Assembly: GCA_023437255.1 (NCBI GenBank)
Contig: JAEZGR010000218.1
Coordinates: 1-28,152 of the forward strand
Length of the DNA stretch: 28,152 nucleotides
Origin: Pseudomonadota bacterium
GTDB taxonomy: Bacteria > Pseudomonadota > Gammaproteobacteria > Burkholderiales > Burkholderiaceae_B
Direction of reading: 5' to 3'
In this document: positions 6,792 to 16,035 of the stretch, piece after piece
Layout of the letters: every line of letters starts with the position of its first letter
Numbering within the stretch: position 1 is the first letter of the stretch
Position numbers and translations under genes: made by a program
Notes under the pieces: model-generated
What the model was told of the DNA's origin: nothing
What the model saw: the letters and a program-made list of their open reading frames with translations, nothing else
Database searches by the model: none

Positions 6792-8069
6792 TCAGCCGCG
6801 CAGTTGGCCTTCGCCGGTGAGCACCCACTTCATCGTGGTGAGCCCTTCGAGGCCCACAGGGCCCCTGGCGTGCAGGCGGTTGGTGGAAATGCCGATCTCC
6901 GCACCCAGGCCATACTCGAAGCCGTCGGCAAAACAGGTGGGCAGGTTCACATATACCGAGCTGGAGTCGACCTCGCGCTGGAATCGGTTGGCGGCGGCCA
7001 GATCCTCGGTCACGATCGATTCAGTGTGCTGGGAGCTGTAGCGTTCGATGTGGGCCATGGCCTCGTCGATGCTGTCGACGACGCGAATGGCCAATATGGG
7101 CTCCAGATATTCGGTGAGCCAGTCGTCTTCGGTGGCGGGCAGCGTGGTGGGCAGGATTGCCCGAACGCGTTCGCAGCCGCGCAGTTCGACCCCCTTCGAT
7201 ACCAGGGTGGCCGCAATGCCGGGCAGCAGGCTGGCGGCGACGTCAGCGTGCACCAGCAGGGTCTCGACCGCGCCGCAGATGCCGTAGCGATAGGTCTTGG
7301 CGTTGACCACGATGTCGTGGGCCTTGGCCGGGTCGGCGGCCTTGTCGAGGTAGACATGGCAATTGCCGTCGAGATGCTTGATGAGCGGCACCCGTGCCTC
7401 GCGCGAAAGTCGTTCGATCAGGCCCTTGCCGCCCCGCGGAACGATGACGTCGATGTACTCGGTGAGCGTGACCATTTCACCCACCGCGGCGCGGTCGGTG
7501 GTGTCGACGACCTGTACGGCATCGGAAGGCAGCCCTGCGGCAGTGAGCCCTTCCTGGATGATCGCGCCCAGCGCCTGGTTCGAGTGAAAGGCTTCGCTGC
7601 CGCCACGCAGAATGGTGGCATTGCCCGATTTTAGGCACAGTGCGGCGGCGTCAATCGTGACGTTGGGGCGTGATTCGTAGATGATGCCGATTACCCCCAG
7701 CGGCACGCGCATCTGCGCGACGCGCATGCCGTTGGGCCGGGTGGAGGTCGGGCCGAGACTGCCGACGGGGTCGTCCATGGCGGCGATCTGGCGCAGGCCG
7801 TTCACCATGCCCGACAGCGCCTTGTCGCTGAGCGTGAGCCGGTCAAGCATGGCGTCGGCGAGGCCATTGCGACGGCCTGCTTCGAGGTCGCGGGCGTTTT
7901 CCTGTTTGAGGTGGTCGCTGCGCGCTTCGATCAGTTCGGCCATGGCCAGCAGGGCGGCGGCCTTGGAGCGGCCGGATGCATTGCGCATCTGGCGTGCGGC
8001 GGCGCGCGCCCGACGGCCGTATGCCTGCATGGCGGCACGCGTGTCGGTGTGCGTGGTCTGTTCAGTCAT
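6792..8069 (-). CDS. proA: Gamma-glutamyl phosphate reductase
   Basis: ProA reduces L-glutamate 5-phosphate to glutamate 5-semialdehyde with NADPH, the second step of proline synthesis in the cytoplasm. The 425-residue length is normal. Family features are the N-terminal Ala-rich segment, [20 protein letters not shown] (124-143), [14 protein letters not shown] (144-157), PRGGKGLI (211-218), and the active-site cysteine in [14 protein letters not shown] (Cys265). The ATG overlaps the holA stop by 4 nt (ATGA), indicating translational coupling. proB is not present here. Placement behind leuS, lptE and holA is a genomic habit rather than a pathway link. Confidence 0.97.
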   Translation of the reverse strand: MTEQTTHTDTRAAMQAYGRRARAAARQMRNASGRSKAAALLAMAELIEARSDHLKQENARDLEAGRRNGLADAMLDRLTLSDKALSGMVNGLRQIAAMDDPVGSLGPTSTRPNGMRVAQMRVPLGVIGIIYESRPNVTIDAAALCLKSGNATILRGGSEAFHSNQALGAIIQEGLTAAGLPSDAVQVVDTTDRAAVGEMVTLTEYIDVIVPRGGKGLIERLSREARVPLIKHLDGNCHVYLDKAADPAKAHDIVVNAKTYRYGICGAVETLLVHADVAASLLPGIAATLVSKGVELRGCERVRAILPTTLPATEDDWLTEYLEPILAIRVVDSIDEAMAHIERYSSQHTESIVTEDLAAANRFQREVDSSSVYVNLPTCFADGFEYGLGAEIGISTNRLHARGPVGLEGLTTMKWVLTGEGQLRG

Positions 8070-9118
8070 GTCTTTCGTTCCACAGTAATACGCAGGAGTA
8101 GCCTGGCGAGTTCTTCCCAGGGGTCGTCGAGCAGGCCGGGCACCTTCAGGCCCTTGGCCAGGCGATCGACCTCATGGGCATGCTGTACGGCGGCGGGCCA
8201 GGCCCGTGGCGCCACGCGGGCGAGTGTGCGCTTCAGGCCCTGTTCGCGCGGACCGAACACGCGGTTGCGCCGCATTTCGGCATTGATATCGCCGCCGGCG
8301 GCCTGGATGGCGGCCAGACGGGCGAGCAGACGAATCTCGTCGCCGACGGCCCACAGCACGAGCGGCAGGGCCTCGCCCTCGCCACGCAGGCCGCGCAAGA
8401 TCGCAAGGGCGCGTTCGGAGCGGCCGGCCAGCATGGCATCACGCAGATCGAACACATCATAGCGCGCCACATCAAGCACGGCTCGGCGCACATCGTCGCC
8501 CGACAGATTGCCGGCGGGGTAGAGCAGGCCGAGCTTCTGAATTTCCTGGAAGGCCGCCAGCAGATTGCCTTCGACCTTGTCGGCCATCCACGCGAGCGTG
8601 TCGGCATCGAGCGTCTGGCCCTGACGCGCCAGGCGCTGGCCGATCCAGCGGGGCAGCGCGGCACGATCGATGGCGGGCACTTCGACGACGGTGGCGGTCT
8701 CGAAGAGGGCGGTCGCCCATTTGCTGGACCGGGTGGCGCGGTCGAGCCGCGGCAGGCTCAGCGAGACAAGGGTGTCGGGCAATGCGTTGTCCCGCACCTT
8801 GGCGGCCAGGGCTTCGAGCGTCTCTGCCCCGGTCTTGCCCGGCTTGCCGGAAGGCAGCGCCAGGTCGAGCAGTTTGCGATCTCCGAAGAGTGAAACGCTC
8901 TGCGTGGCCCCCAGCACGGCCGACCAGTCGCTGCGGGCGTCGAGCACCAGCCGGCTGCGTTCGGTGTATCCGTTGGCTGCGGCGCCCGCCCGCAGGGCGT
9001 CGAGTGACTCGATGACGAGCAGGCTTTCGTCGCCCGTGATGATGTAGAACGGGGCAAGGGCGGCGCCGGCCTGCTGTAGATGTTGCAGCAGGCCGTCTGG
9101 GTCGAGGCGGCGTCCCAT
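8066..9118 (-). CDS. holA: DNA polymerase III delta subunit
   Basis: The delta subunit is the wrench of the clamp loader. It binds and opens the beta sliding clamp and assembles with gamma/tau and delta'. The 350-residue protein matches the usual size (about 340). It begins with the domain I pattern [22 protein letters not shown] (residues 22-43), followed by the [19 protein letters not shown] strand-turn region. The AAA+ lid region ([42 protein letters not shown]) and the helical collar ([25 protein letters not shown]) complete it. The start is 6 nt after the lptE stop, and its stop overlaps the proA start. Identification is secure from fold-wide similarity to the family. Confidence 0.93.
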   Translation of the reverse strand: MGRRLDPDGLLQHLQQAGAALAPFYIITGDESLLVIESLDALRAGAAANGYTERSRLVLDARSDWSAVLGATQSVSLFGDRKLLDLALPSGKPGKTGAETLEALAAKVRDNALPDTLVSLSLPRLDRATRSSKWATALFETATVVEVPAIDRAALPRWIGQRLARQGQTLDADTLAWMADKVEGNLLAAFQEIQKLGLLYPAGNLSGDDVRRAVLDVARYDVFDLRDAMLAGRSERALAILRGLRGEGEALPLVLWAVGDEIRLLARLAAIQAAGGDINAEMRRNRVFGPREQGLKRTLARVAPRAWPAAVQHAHEVDRLAKGLKVPGLLDDPWEELARLLLRITVERKT

Positions 9119-9124
9119 GACGGC

Positions 9125-9799
9125 CTAGCGCATGCCCGGGTCGGGGTTCAGGTTGGGAGTGCCCCACATGGGCGTGCCCGTGGGGGCAGGGTCGTTCGAC
9201 ACCGGGGCGAGATTGGAAGGGGTTTCTTCGACCGGCAGCGATTCGGCGTTGTGGTAGGCCTGGATCACGTCGGGTGCGGTCAGGTGGCGCACCACACGAT
9301 CGACCATTGACTGCTGCATCTGCTGGAACATCGTGGTGATCTCGCTCTGCTTGGCCTGCACAACGTTGTCGTCGTACGGGATCTCGCGAGTGGCGCGCAA
9401 CGTGGTGGGAGGCAGGATGACGTGCCCCTTGGCGTCGACCAGCTGGAACACGAATTCAAGGTCAAGCTCGTATTCCTCGACACGCCCGTCGGCGTCGATC
9501 GAGAGCTGGCGCAGGTTCTCGTTGTTGGCCAGCTGGATCAGTCGCGCATCGGCCTGGGCCGGATCTTCGACGAAGCGCGTATTGGGCGAAGCGGCCACGA
9601 TGGCGCGGCGCATGGCCGCGCCAAACGAGGAGTTCTTCGCAATATTGGTGTAGAGCGTGTCGAAGGGCAGCGGTGTGGCCCCTTTCAGCCGGAAGCCGCA
9701 GGCCGCCAGCAGGGTGCAAGCCGTGAGCAGGGCAAGCAGGGCAAAGCGGCGCAGGGCGCTGCCCGACATGAGCGGGCGAGAGAAAGGGGTCATGACCAT
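9125..9799 (-). CDS. lptE: LPS-assembly lipoprotein LptE
   Basis: LptE is an outer-membrane lipoprotein that plugs the LptD barrel and helps insert lipopolysaccharide into the outer leaflet. The 224-residue precursor has a basic N-terminus, the hydrophobic stretch FALLALLTACTLLAAC and a lipobox ending at Cys34, followed by GFRLKGATPLPF, a common LptE mature start. The region ATREIPYDDNVVQAKQSE and the following amphipathic helix (MFQQMQQSMVDRVVRHL) fit the family's C-terminal helix. After about residue 185 there is a Pro/Asn-rich tail that is probably disordered. ATG codons at 9799, 9793 and 9769 are all possible starts; 9799 is used because it follows leuS by 6 nt and has GGA upstream. It stops with TAG. 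Confidence 0.92.
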   Translation of the reverse strand: MVMTPFSRPLMSGSALRRFALLALLTACTLLAACGFRLKGATPLPFDTLYTNIAKNSSFGAAMRRAIVAASPNTRFVEDPAQADARLIQLANNENLRQLSIDADGRVEEYELDLEFVFQLVDAKGHVILPPTTLRATREIPYDDNVVQAKQSEITTMFQQMQQSMVDRVVRHLTAPDVIQAYHNAESLPVEETPSNLAPVSNDPAPTGTPMWGTPNLNPDPGMR

Positions 9800-9805
9800 T
9801 TGGGC

Positions 9806-12463
9806 TTATCCGACAACGTTCACCAGTTTACCCGGCACCACGATCACGCGCTTGGCGGGTCGCCCTTCGAGGAAGCGGCCCACGGCTTCGTGCTGCAGGG
9901 CCGCTGCTTCGATCTGTGCCTTGTCGGCGCCGTTGGGGACGACCAGCGAACCGCGCAGCTTGCCGTTGACCTGCAGCACCAGCTCGATTTCATCGGCAAT
10001 GAGTGCCGCTTCGTCGACGACGGGCCACGGAGCGTCGAGCAGATCGCCGCTCAGGTCGGCGTAATCCAGCTCGCGCCACAGCTGCCAGGTGATGTGGGGC
10101 ACCACCGGGTAGAGCACACGCAGAAGAATCGAGGCGACATCGGCCATCGCACGCGCCGCGACATCGGTGTCGGGCAGCTTGGCCGACTCGAGCGCGTTGA
10201 GCATCTTCATGCACGTCGACACCACCGTGTTGTAGTGAATGCGCTGGTAGTCGTAGTCGGCCTGCTTGAGCAGAGTGTGGATCTCGCGGCGCAGCGTGCG
10301 CGATGCGTCGTCGATGTTCGACCAGTCGGCGTTGCCGGCGCTCAGGCCGCGGCGGATCGTGTCGGCGTTGGATTGACCGAAAGCCCATACCCGGCGCAGG
10401 AAGCGGTGCGCGCCCTCGACGCCGGAATCCGACCACTCGAGCGTTTGCTCAGGCGGGCTGGCGAACATGACGAACAGGCGCGCGGTATCGGCGCCCATCG
10501 TGTCGATGAGCGACTGGGGATCCACGCCATTGTTCTTCGACTTCGACATGGTGCCGATGCCGCCGTACTCGATCGCCGAACCGTCGGACTTGAGGCGGGC
10601 ACCAATGATCGCACCCTTGGCGTCGTGCACGTTCTCGACGTCTTCGGGCCAGAAGTACTCGATGCCGCCCTGCGGTGTCTTGCGGTAGTAGATGTGGTTC
10701 AGCACCATGCCCTGGCAGAGCAGGCGGGTGAACGGCTCATCGAAGTTCAGCAGCCCGAGGTCGCGCATGACGCGGGTCCAGAAGCGTGCGTACAGCAGGT
10801 GCAGCACGGCGTGCTCGATGCCGCCGATGTACTGGTCCATGGGCATCCAGTAATCGTTGCGGGCATCGACCATGGCCTGGTCGTTGTCGGGCGTGGTGTA
10901 GCGCATGAAATACCACGAGGAGTCCACAAAGGTGTCCATCGTGTCGGTTTCGCGCCGCGAGGCTGCGCCGCACTTGGGGCAGCTGCAGTTCAGGAAGGCT
11001 TCGTCCTTGGCCAGCGGGTTGCCGCTGCCGTCGGGAATCAGGTGCTCCGGCAGCACGACAGGCAGATCGGACTCGGGCACGGGTACCGGGCCGCAATCGG
11101 GGCAGTGGATGATGGGGATCGGCGTGCCCCAATAGCGCTGGCGTGAGATGCCCCAGTCGCGCAGGCGCCAGGTGGTCTGGCGTTCGCCCAGGCCCATGGC
11201 TTCGAGGTCGGTGGCCACGGCGTCAACGGCGGCAGCCGAATCGAGACCGTCGTACTTGCCGGAGTTGATGGTGCGGCCCGACTGCTTGTCGGCATACCAT
11301 TCCTGCCATGCGTCGGTGGAGTAGGTCTTGCCTTCGAGGCCGATGACCTGGCGAATGGGCAGCCCGTACTTCTTGGCAAAGGCGAAATCGCGTTCGTCGT
11401 GCGCAGGCACGCCCATCACGGCGCCGTCGCCATAGCTCATCAGCACGTAATTGCCGACCCAGACTTCGACCGGCTCGCCGGTGAGAGGATGGGTGACGCT
11501 CAGGCCCGTGCGCATGCCTTCTTTTTCGCGGGTGGCGATCTCGGCCTCGGTGGTGCCGCCCACCTTGCAGGCTTCGATGAAGGCCGCCAGTTCGGGGTTG
11601 CCGGCAGCGGCGTGGGTGGCCAGCGGGTGCTCGGGGGCCACGGCACAGAACGTGACGCCCATGATGGTGTCGGCGCGTGTGGTGAACACATACATGCAGC
11701 CGTCCTGGATCAGATCGCCCTGCGCATTGCGGATATCGTGCGTGAAGGCGAAACGCACCCCTTCGCTCTTGCCGATCCAGTTGTCCTGCATCAGGCGCAC
11801 GCGCTCCGGCCAGCCCTCCAGGCCGTTGCGGACGTGATCGAGCAGCTCTTCGGCGTAATCGGTGATGCGCAGGTAATAGCCGGGAATCTCGCGTTTTTCG
11901 ACCAGCGCGCCGGAGCGCCAGCCGCGACCGTCGATGACCTGTTCGTTGGCCAGAACGGTCTGGTCGACGGGATCCCAGTTCACCACCTGGGTCTTGCGGT
12001 AGGCGATGCCCTTTTCCAGCATCTTGAGGAACAGCCACTGGTTCCATTTGTAGTATTTGGGGTCGCAGGCGCACATTTCGCGCGACCAGTCGATCGCCAG
12101 CCCCATCGCCTGCATCTGCTGCTTCATGTAGGCGATGTTGTCGTAGGTCCACTTGGCCGGTGGCACCTGCGATTTGATCGCGGCGTTCTCGGCCGGCATG
12201 CCGAACGCGTCCCAGCCCATGGGCATGAGCACGTTGTAGCCGCGCATGCGCAGCTGGCGGGTCATCATGTCGTTGATCGTGTAGTTGCGTACGTGGCCCA
12301 TGTGCAGTTTGCCGCTGGGGTAGGGCAACATGGAGCAGGCGTAGAACTTGGGTTTCGGCGAGCCGTCGGCGTTGACGGCATGTTCGGTGACACGATAGAC
12401 GTCGCGGGCGGCCCAGTCAGCCTGGGCGTTGCGTTCGACCTCGGTGGGGCGGTATTCCGGCAT
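9806..12463 (-). CDS. leuS: Leucyl-tRNA synthetase
   Basis: This class Ia synthetase charges tRNA-Leu. The 885-residue protein carries the HIGH-type motif in [15 protein letters not shown] (His54-Met-Gly-His57), the CP1 editing domain with [12 protein letters not shown], and the KMSKS-type loop GTMSKSKNN (Met639-Ser-Lys-Ser642). A zinc-finger-like CPDCGPVP segment and a second SCPKCGA segment precede the [14 protein letters not shown] motif. The C-terminal domain ends ...[15 protein letters not shown], as in bacterial LeuRS. The ATG at 12463 lies about 30 nt downstream of a perfect -10 hexamer. It is the first gene of a six-gene minus-strand operon. No strong Shine-Dalgarno sequence precedes the start. 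Confidence 0.98.
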   Translation of the reverse strand: MPEYRPTEVERNAQADWAARDVYRVTEHAVNADGSPKPKFYACSMLPYPSGKLHMGHVRNYTINDMMTRQLRMRGYNVLMPMGWDAFGMPAENAAIKSQVPPAKWTYDNIAYMKQQMQAMGLAIDWSREMCACDPKYYKWNQWLFLKMLEKGIAYRKTQVVNWDPVDQTVLANEQVIDGRGWRSGALVEKREIPGYYLRITDYAEELLDHVRNGLEGWPERVRLMQDNWIGKSEGVRFAFTHDIRNAQGDLIQDGCMYVFTTRADTIMGVTFCAVAPEHPLATHAAAGNPELAAFIEACKVGGTTEAEIATREKEGMRTGLSVTHPLTGEPVEVWVGNYVLMSYGDGAVMGVPAHDERDFAFAKKYGLPIRQVIGLEGKTYSTDAWQEWYADKQSGRTINSGKYDGLDSAAAVDAVATDLEAMGLGERQTTWRLRDWGISRQRYWGTPIPIIHCPDCGPVPVPESDLPVVLPEHLIPDGSGNPLAKDEAFLNCSCPKCGAASRRETDTMDTFVDSSWYFMRYTTPDNDQAMVDARNDYWMPMDQYIGGIEHAVLHLLYARFWTRVMRDLGLLNFDEPFTRLLCQGMVLNHIYYRKTPQGGIEYFWPEDVENVHDAKGAIIGARLKSDGSAIEYGGIGTMSKSKNNGVDPQSLIDTMGADTARLFVMFASPPEQTLEWSDSGVEGAHRFLRRVWAFGQSNADTIRRGLSAGNADWSNIDDASRTLRREIHTLLKQADYDYQRIHYNTVVSTCMKMLNALESAKLPDTDVAARAMADVASILLRVLYPVVPHITWQLWRELDYADLSGDLLDAPWPVVDEAALIADEIELVLQVNGKLRGSLVVPNGADKAQIEAAALQHEAVGRFLEGRPAKRVIVVPGKLVNVVG

Positions 12464-12480
12464 GTGCTTGCGGTTCAGAA

Positions 12481-12504
12481 GGGTTGTGCAAACCCGAGAT
12501 TATA
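12481..12504 (-). promoter_or_regulatory. Probable leuS operon promoter -10 and leader hairpin
   Basis: A perfect TATAAT lies at 12504-12499 on the minus strand, about 36 nt before the leuS ATG. No convincing -35 hexamer is found 16-18 nt upstream. Just after the expected start, GGGTT (12495-12491) can pair with AACCC (12485-12481) around a 5-nt loop. This is a short leader hairpin of unknown significance. Confidence 0.5.
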
Positions 12505-12560
12505 AGGCGTGGCGCCCCCGCGTCGCCCTGGGTCGGCGGCAAGGGGCGCGCGCAAAAGAA

Positions 12561-12580
12561 AACCCCGCCGAAGCGGGGTT
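12561..12580 (-). terminator. Intrinsic terminator after rpmB-rpmG
   Basis: On the minus strand AACCCCGC and GCGGGGTT form a perfect 8-bp stem with a 4-nt UUCG-type loop. TTTTCTTTT follows, partly formed by the stem end. It ends the rpmB-rpmG transcript before the leuS promoter. Confidence 0.9.
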
Positions 12581-12632
12581 GGAAACTTGCCTTGCCTTGC
12601 GCATTGCCGGGCCGGGGCGTACCACCGGGCAA

Positions 12633-12649
12633 GGCGCCAGCTTGGCGCC
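12633..12649 (-). repeat. Hairpin directly after the rpmG stop codon
   Basis: GGCGCCA and TGGCGCC form a perfect 7-bp stem with a 3-nt loop, 3 nt downstream of the rpmG stop. No T-tract follows, and the true terminator is about 55 nt further on. It may protect the ribosomal-protein mRNA from 3' exonucleases. Confidence 0.6.
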
Positions 12650-12652
12650 GAA

Positions 12653-12820
12653 TTACTTCAGCTTGGTTTCCTTGTACTCAACGTGCTTGCGAGCGACGGG
12701 ATCAAACTTCTTGATCAGCATCTTCTCGGGCATGTTGCGCTTGTTCTTGGTGGTGGTATAGAAATGACCGGTGCCGGCGGTGGATTCCAGCTTGATCTTT
12801 TCGCGAATGCCTTTTGCCAT
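12653..12820 (-). CDS. rpmG: 50S ribosomal protein L33
   Basis: The 55-residue product starts [20 protein letters not shown] and continues [20 protein letters not shown], which is typical bacterial L33 of the large ribosomal subunit near the E site. It contains no cysteine, so it is the zinc-independent form. The start at 12820 has GGAGC about 6 nt upstream. It lies 30 nt downstream of rpmB on the same strand, the usual rpmB-rpmG pair, and is followed by a hairpin and an intrinsic terminator. Confidence 0.98.
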   Translation of the reverse strand: MAKGIREKIKLESTAGTGHFYTTTKNKRNMPEKMLIKKFDPVARKHVEYKETKLK

Positions 12821-12850
12821 GATCAGCTCCTGATTCGGGTTTGAGGGGGC

Positions 12851-13087
12851 TTAGGCCAGTTCGCCGCGGGCGCGCAGGTCGGCCAGGACGGCGTCGATGC
12901 CGACCTTGTCGATCGTGCGCAGTGCCTGGGTCGACACGCGCAGGCGGATCCAGCGGTTTTCGCTTTCGACCCAGAAGCGGCGCGACTGCAGATTGGGCAG
13001 GAAGCGACGCTTGGTCTTGTTGTTGGCGTGCGAGACGTTGTTGCCCACCATCGGGCCCTTGCCGGTAACTTGGCATACGCGTGCCAT
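12851..13087 (-). CDS. rpmB: 50S ribosomal protein L28
   Basis: The 78-residue product begins [20 protein letters not shown] and contains [19 protein letters not shown], the standard bacterial L28 pattern. L28 is a late-assembling protein of the large subunit. The single Cys5 is not part of a zinc set, so this is a zinc-independent L28. The gene is the first of the rpmB-rpmG pair, has a recognisable promoter 36-65 nt upstream, and is divergent from cfa. Confidence 0.98.
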   Translation of the reverse strand: MARVCQVTGKGPMVGNNVSHANNKTKRRFLPNLQSRRFWVESENRWIRLRVSTQALRTIDKVGIDAVLADLRARGELA

Positions 13088-13122
13088 GGTTCACCCCTTG
13101 TGAAATCTGTGTAAAGACAGCG

Positions 13123-13152
13123 ATTCTACTACGAATGAGCGGCGGCGATCAA
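13123..13152 (-). promoter_or_regulatory. Sigma-70-type promoter of rpmB-rpmG
   Basis: On the minus strand TTGATC (13152-13147) and TAGAAT (13128-13123) are separated by 18 nt, and the rpmB ATG is 36 nt downstream of the -10. The rest of the 284-nt divergent gap to cfa contains a weak AT-rich patch (TTATCATATA, 13260-13269) that could serve cfa, but no clear -35 accompanies it. Confidence 0.6.
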
Positions 13153-13360
13153 GGCGTGGGGCGGGGTGGTTGTGCCCGCCGTGCCACGGTCGCCCCCAGA
13201 AGACGGCCTGCCGCCGGCTTCAGCAGCGCCAGGCGGGCTGCGCGAGCCATAGGCGCAGTTATCATATACGGCGCCATTCCCGGCCAAGAGAGCAAGACCG
13301 CGCCTCGTCAGCCATGCAAGAAGGGGCCGGCCTGCCTTGAGGATTCGTACTGTTCCTGTC

Positions 13361-13366
13361 AGGAGG
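13361..13366 (+). promoter_or_regulatory. Shine-Dalgarno sequence that fixes the cfa TTG start
   Basis: A consensus AGGAGG lies 5 nt before the TTG at 13372. The frame is open further upstream, but that upstream part has no comparable ribosome-binding site and codes for a composition unlike the family N-terminus. Confidence 0.8.
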
Positions 13367-13371
13367 CTGTT

Positions 13372-14628
13372 TTGAGTTCTATCTTGTCTGCAGTGGAAAG
13401 TAAACTGGCCGCGCTGCCGCTGCCTGTCCGGCTGACCTTGCCCGACGGCAACTCGATCGGGGCGACCGATGCCGCGGTGCATCTCACCGTGCATGAGATG
13501 AGTACGCTCGCGAATCTCGCGGCCGGCCAGGTCGGCACCATGGGTGAAGACTATGTCGAGGGCAAGTTCGAGGTCGAGGGCTCGATGCGCGACCTCATGG
13601 CCGTGGCCGCGGCGGCGTTGCCGCAGTCGCCCGTCGAGGCGGCCCGCGCCGGCATGTTCACCACCCTGATCCGGCGGGTGATGTCGGTCTGGCGGCACAC
13701 GCTCGAGCGCGACGCCAGGCAGATCCAGTTCCACTACGACCTCTCTGACGACTTCTATGCGTTGTGGCTCGATCCGCGACGCGTGTATTCCTGCGCTTAC
13801 TATCGTGAAGACGACATGACCCTCGCGCAGGCCCAGGAAGCCAAGCTCGACCACATCTGCCGCAAGCTACGACTGCGCGAAGGCGAACGCTTTCTGGATA
13901 TTGGTGCCGGCTGGGGCGGCCTGTTGCTATGGGCCGCAGAAAACTACGGTGTCGACGCCACGGGCATCACGCTTTCCCGTAATCAGCACGCCTACGTCAA
14001 TCGCCTCATCGAAGAAAAGGGCTTGAGCGGTCGGGTGCGCATGGAGCTGCTCGATTACCGCAAGCTCGATGAAAGCAACCCCTACGACAAGATCGCTTCG
14101 GTAGGCATGTTCGAGCACGTGGGGCGCGCGCAACTGGTGGGCTATTTTTCGAAGTTGCGCCGGCTGCTGCGCTCGGGCGGGCTGATCATGAACCACGGCA
14201 TCACCGCAGGCGGCGTCGACAACGCCCAGTTGGGCGCCGGCATGGGCGAGTTCATCGACAAGTACATCTTTCCGGGTGGGGAGCTAACCCATATCAGCCA
14301 CGTGTTGCATTGCATGGCCGAGGGCGGTCTTGAAGACCTCGATATCGAGAATCTGCGCCCGCATTACGCCCGCACGCTCTGGGCATGGAGTGACGGCCTG
14401 GAGTCGCAGCTCGATGCCGCGCATGCCACGCTGACCGACGATCGGGGCAAGCGCTCGATCCGAGCCTATCGCATGTATCTGGCCGGTTGCGCCATGGGCT
14501 TCGAGAACGGCTGGATCGCGCTGCATCAGGTTCTGGCACAGCATCGGCCCGACGGGCCGGGCGACGAATTGGGCAAGGGCGACGGCACCGGTTATCCATG
14601 GCGTCGCGACTATATCTATCAGCGCTGA
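13372..14628 (+). CDS. cfa: Cyclopropane-fatty-acyl-phospholipid synthase
   Basis: This enzyme uses S-adenosylmethionine to add a methylene bridge across cis double bonds of membrane phospholipid acyl chains, usually on entry to stationary phase or under acid or osmotic stress. The 418-residue product has an N-terminal lipid-binding domain (about 1-115) and a SAM methyltransferase domain with FLDIGAGWGGLL (174-185). It also has the FEHVG motif with Glu248, MNHGI with His275, and the C-terminal AGCAMGFENGW segment with Cys373, matching the catalytic cysteine of E. coli Cfa. Cys141 in VYSCAYY is in the conserved bicarbonate-site position. The start is TTG with a perfect Shine-Dalgarno sequence. 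No terminator is seen downstream. Confidence 0.95.
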   Translation: MSSILSAVESKLAALPLPVRLTLPDGNSIGATDAAVHLTVHEMSTLANLAAGQVGTMGEDYVEGKFEVEGSMRDLMAVAAAALPQSPVEAARAGMFTTLIRRVMSVWRHTLERDARQIQFHYDLSDDFYALWLDPRRVYSCAYYREDDMTLAQAQEAKLDHICRKLRLREGERFLDIGAGWGGLLLWAAENYGVDATGITLSRNQHAYVNRLIEEKGLSGRVRMELLDYRKLDESNPYDKIASVGMFEHVGRAQLVGYFSKLRRLLRSGGLIMNHGITAGGVDNAQLGAGMGEFIDKYIFPGGELTHISHVLHCMAEGGLEDLDIENLRPHYARTLWAWSDGLESQLDAAHATLTDDRGKRSIRAYRMYLAGCAMGFENGWIALHQVLAQHRPDGPGDELGKGDGTGYPWRRDYIYQR

Positions 14629-14721
14629 GACCGCCGTTTTGTTCGCCAGCCTGTAGAAACATCGCGTCCGAAGTATTTCGACACGACATCATTACGGGTC
14701 GCATCTTTCGTCTACTTCTCG

Positions 14722-14915
14722 TAAAATGCCCCCGAACTTCAAGTCTGGTGCCAGTGCATCGCATTGGCAGCCTGTCATTGAGCCGGTCATCCCGCCAGGG
14801 GTGACCCGCTCGTCAGCTGGACGGTATGCATCGGGGGCCGCTCCGCCTAAACGCCACTCAAACCTTCAGGCGTAGCCCGTCGTTGCTGCGGTCGTGCAAT
14901 TTTCGGAGGCATAAC
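14722..14915 (+). promoter_or_regulatory. Structured leader upstream of the osmolyte-transporter operon
   Basis: The 287-nt gap between cfa and the binding-protein gene holds a -10-like TAAAAT (14722-14727, no good -35) followed by four potential hairpins. The first is 14749-14769 (9 bp with one G-U, 3-nt loop). The second is 14785-14806 (9 bp with one U-G, loop GCCA). The third is 14819-14844 (6 bp with a bulge), and the fourth is 14851-14873 (ACGCC/GGCGT). GGAGG (14905-14909) precedes the ATG by 6 nt. No known riboswitch consensus was recognised. The density of structure suggests a regulatory leader, but this is inference. Confidence 0.4.
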
Positions 14916-15980
14916 ATGCATAACATCCTCACTTCCACTGCTGCCCCGGCGGCCGGCAAGGCGCAGTCAGGCTGGCGCCGCAGCGCCGCCGCATTGGGTT
15001 GCGCCCTGGCCCTGGCCGGCTTCGCAGCGGTACCTACCGCCGCCAATGCCGCTGAAGCGCCGCAATGCGAACTGGATCGGCCGATCCGCTTCGCCGGCAT
15101 GAACTGGGAAACCAACCTCGTGCTGGTGGAGATCGAACGCTATATCGCCGAGAAGGGCTATGGCTGCAAGTCGGAAGTCATGCCGGTGGAAACACTGCCC
15201 GCGCTTGCCGCACTCACGCGAGGCGATCTGGATATCAACAGCGAGATCTGGCTGAACAGCGTGGCAGAACCCTGGGCGCAAGCCGAAGCCACGGGCAAGG
15301 TCAAGCGCATTGGCGACATCTACATGGGCGGTGAGGCCTGGTTCATTCCGCGCTATACGGCCGAGCGCCTGCCCGAACTCAAGGCGGCGGCCGACCTGCC
15401 CAAGTTCAAGGATGAATTCACCGACCCCGAAGAGCCTTCCAAGGGACGCTTCTATGGTTGCCCGGCGGGCTGGGGCTGCGAGGTGGTGAGCGGCAACCTG
15501 CACAATGCATTGGGTCTGGGCGATACGTTCACGTATTTCTCGCCGGGTACGGGTGCCACGCAGAAGGCGGCGCTGATGGCGGCCTATCAGCGCAAGGAAA
15601 ACATCGTTTTCTACTACTGGTATCCGACTCCGTTGGTCGGCGCCATGGACCTGGTCAAGCTCGAGCTGCCCGAGTATGAGGCCGCGACCCACGCCTGCCT
15701 GACGGATGTGAACTGCGCTGATCCCAAACCCTCGGATTACCCGGAGAACCCGGTGTTCACGGCGGTCACGACCCAGTTCACACAGGAAGCGCCCAAGCTC
15801 ACCGAGTTTCTGTCCAAGGTGTCCGTGCCGCTGCCGGTCATGAATGAGACCATGGCGCACATGGAGGAAAACGAGAGCGAGCCCGATGAGGTGGCGAGCT
15901 GGTTCCTCAAGAACCACGCCGACGTCTGGGCCCAGTGGGTTCCCGCCGACGTGGCCGAGCGCGTCAAGGCTGCGCTGTAA
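14916..15980 (+). CDS. proX: Glycine betaine/choline-type ABC transporter substrate-binding protein
   Basis: This is the periplasmic receptor for a quaternary-amine osmolyte (glycine betaine, proline betaine or choline) that delivers ligand to the permease encoded next. The 354-residue precursor starts at ATG 14916 after GGAGG and has a Sec signal peptide (GWRRSAAALGCALALAGFAA) with probable cleavage after Ala45 (TAANA). The mature part opens IRFAGMNWETNLVLVEIERY. It contains LTRGDLDINSEIWLNS and ENIVFYYWYPTPLV, typical of OpuAC/ProX receptors whose ligand is caged by aromatic side chains. Six cysteines in the mature protein (for example CPAGWGC) suggest disulfides. The exact ligand cannot be assigned; choX is an alternative name. 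A strong hairpin separates it from the permease gene. Confidence 0.85.
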   Translation: MHNILTSTAAPAAGKAQSGWRRSAAALGCALALAGFAAVPTAANAAEAPQCELDRPIRFAGMNWETNLVLVEIERYIAEKGYGCKSEVMPVETLPALAALTRGDLDINSEIWLNSVAEPWAQAEATGKVKRIGDIYMGGEAWFIPRYTAERLPELKAAADLPKFKDEFTDPEEPSKGRFYGCPAGWGCEVVSGNLHNALGLGDTFTYFSPGTGATQKAALMAAYQRKENIVFYYWYPTPLVGAMDLVKLELPEYEAATHACLTDVNCADPKPSDYPENPVFTAVTTQFTQEAPKLTEFLSKVSVPLPVMNETMAHMEENESEPDEVASWFLKNHADVWAQWVPADVAERVKAAL

Positions 15981-15987
15981 ACCGGCG

Positions 15988-16021
15988 ACCGGCCCGGGTG
16001 CCTGCGGGCATCCGGGCCGGT
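15988..16021 (+). repeat. Strong intercistronic hairpin between binding protein and permease
   Basis: The arms ACCGGCCCGGGTGCC (15988-16002) and GGCATCCGGGCCGGT (16007-16021) pair over 15 bp with one G-U, closing a 4-nt TGCG loop. It starts 8 nt after the stop of the binding-protein gene. No T-tract follows, so it fits an mRNA-stabilising or partial-attenuation element that lets the receptor be made in excess over the permease, as known for other ABC importer operons. Confidence 0.7.
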
Positions 16022-16035
16022 GTCAGGGTGAATCC

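Noticed and set aside
9422..11146. A 574-codon plus-strand open frame opposite leuS and lptE
   Set aside because: It is antisense to two secure genes and has His/Val/Gly-rich composition typical of reverse frames in GC-rich DNA, with no recognisable domain.
13081..13371. Upstream extension of the cfa frame
   Set aside because: A perfect Shine-Dalgarno sequence before TTG 13372 and the family N-terminus place the start there; the extension overlaps the rpmB promoter region.
14878..14905. A known riboswitch class (guanidine, glycine, SAM or SAH type) in the transporter leader
   Set aside because: I looked for conserved core motifs of these classes and could not match them, so only a generic structured leader is reported.
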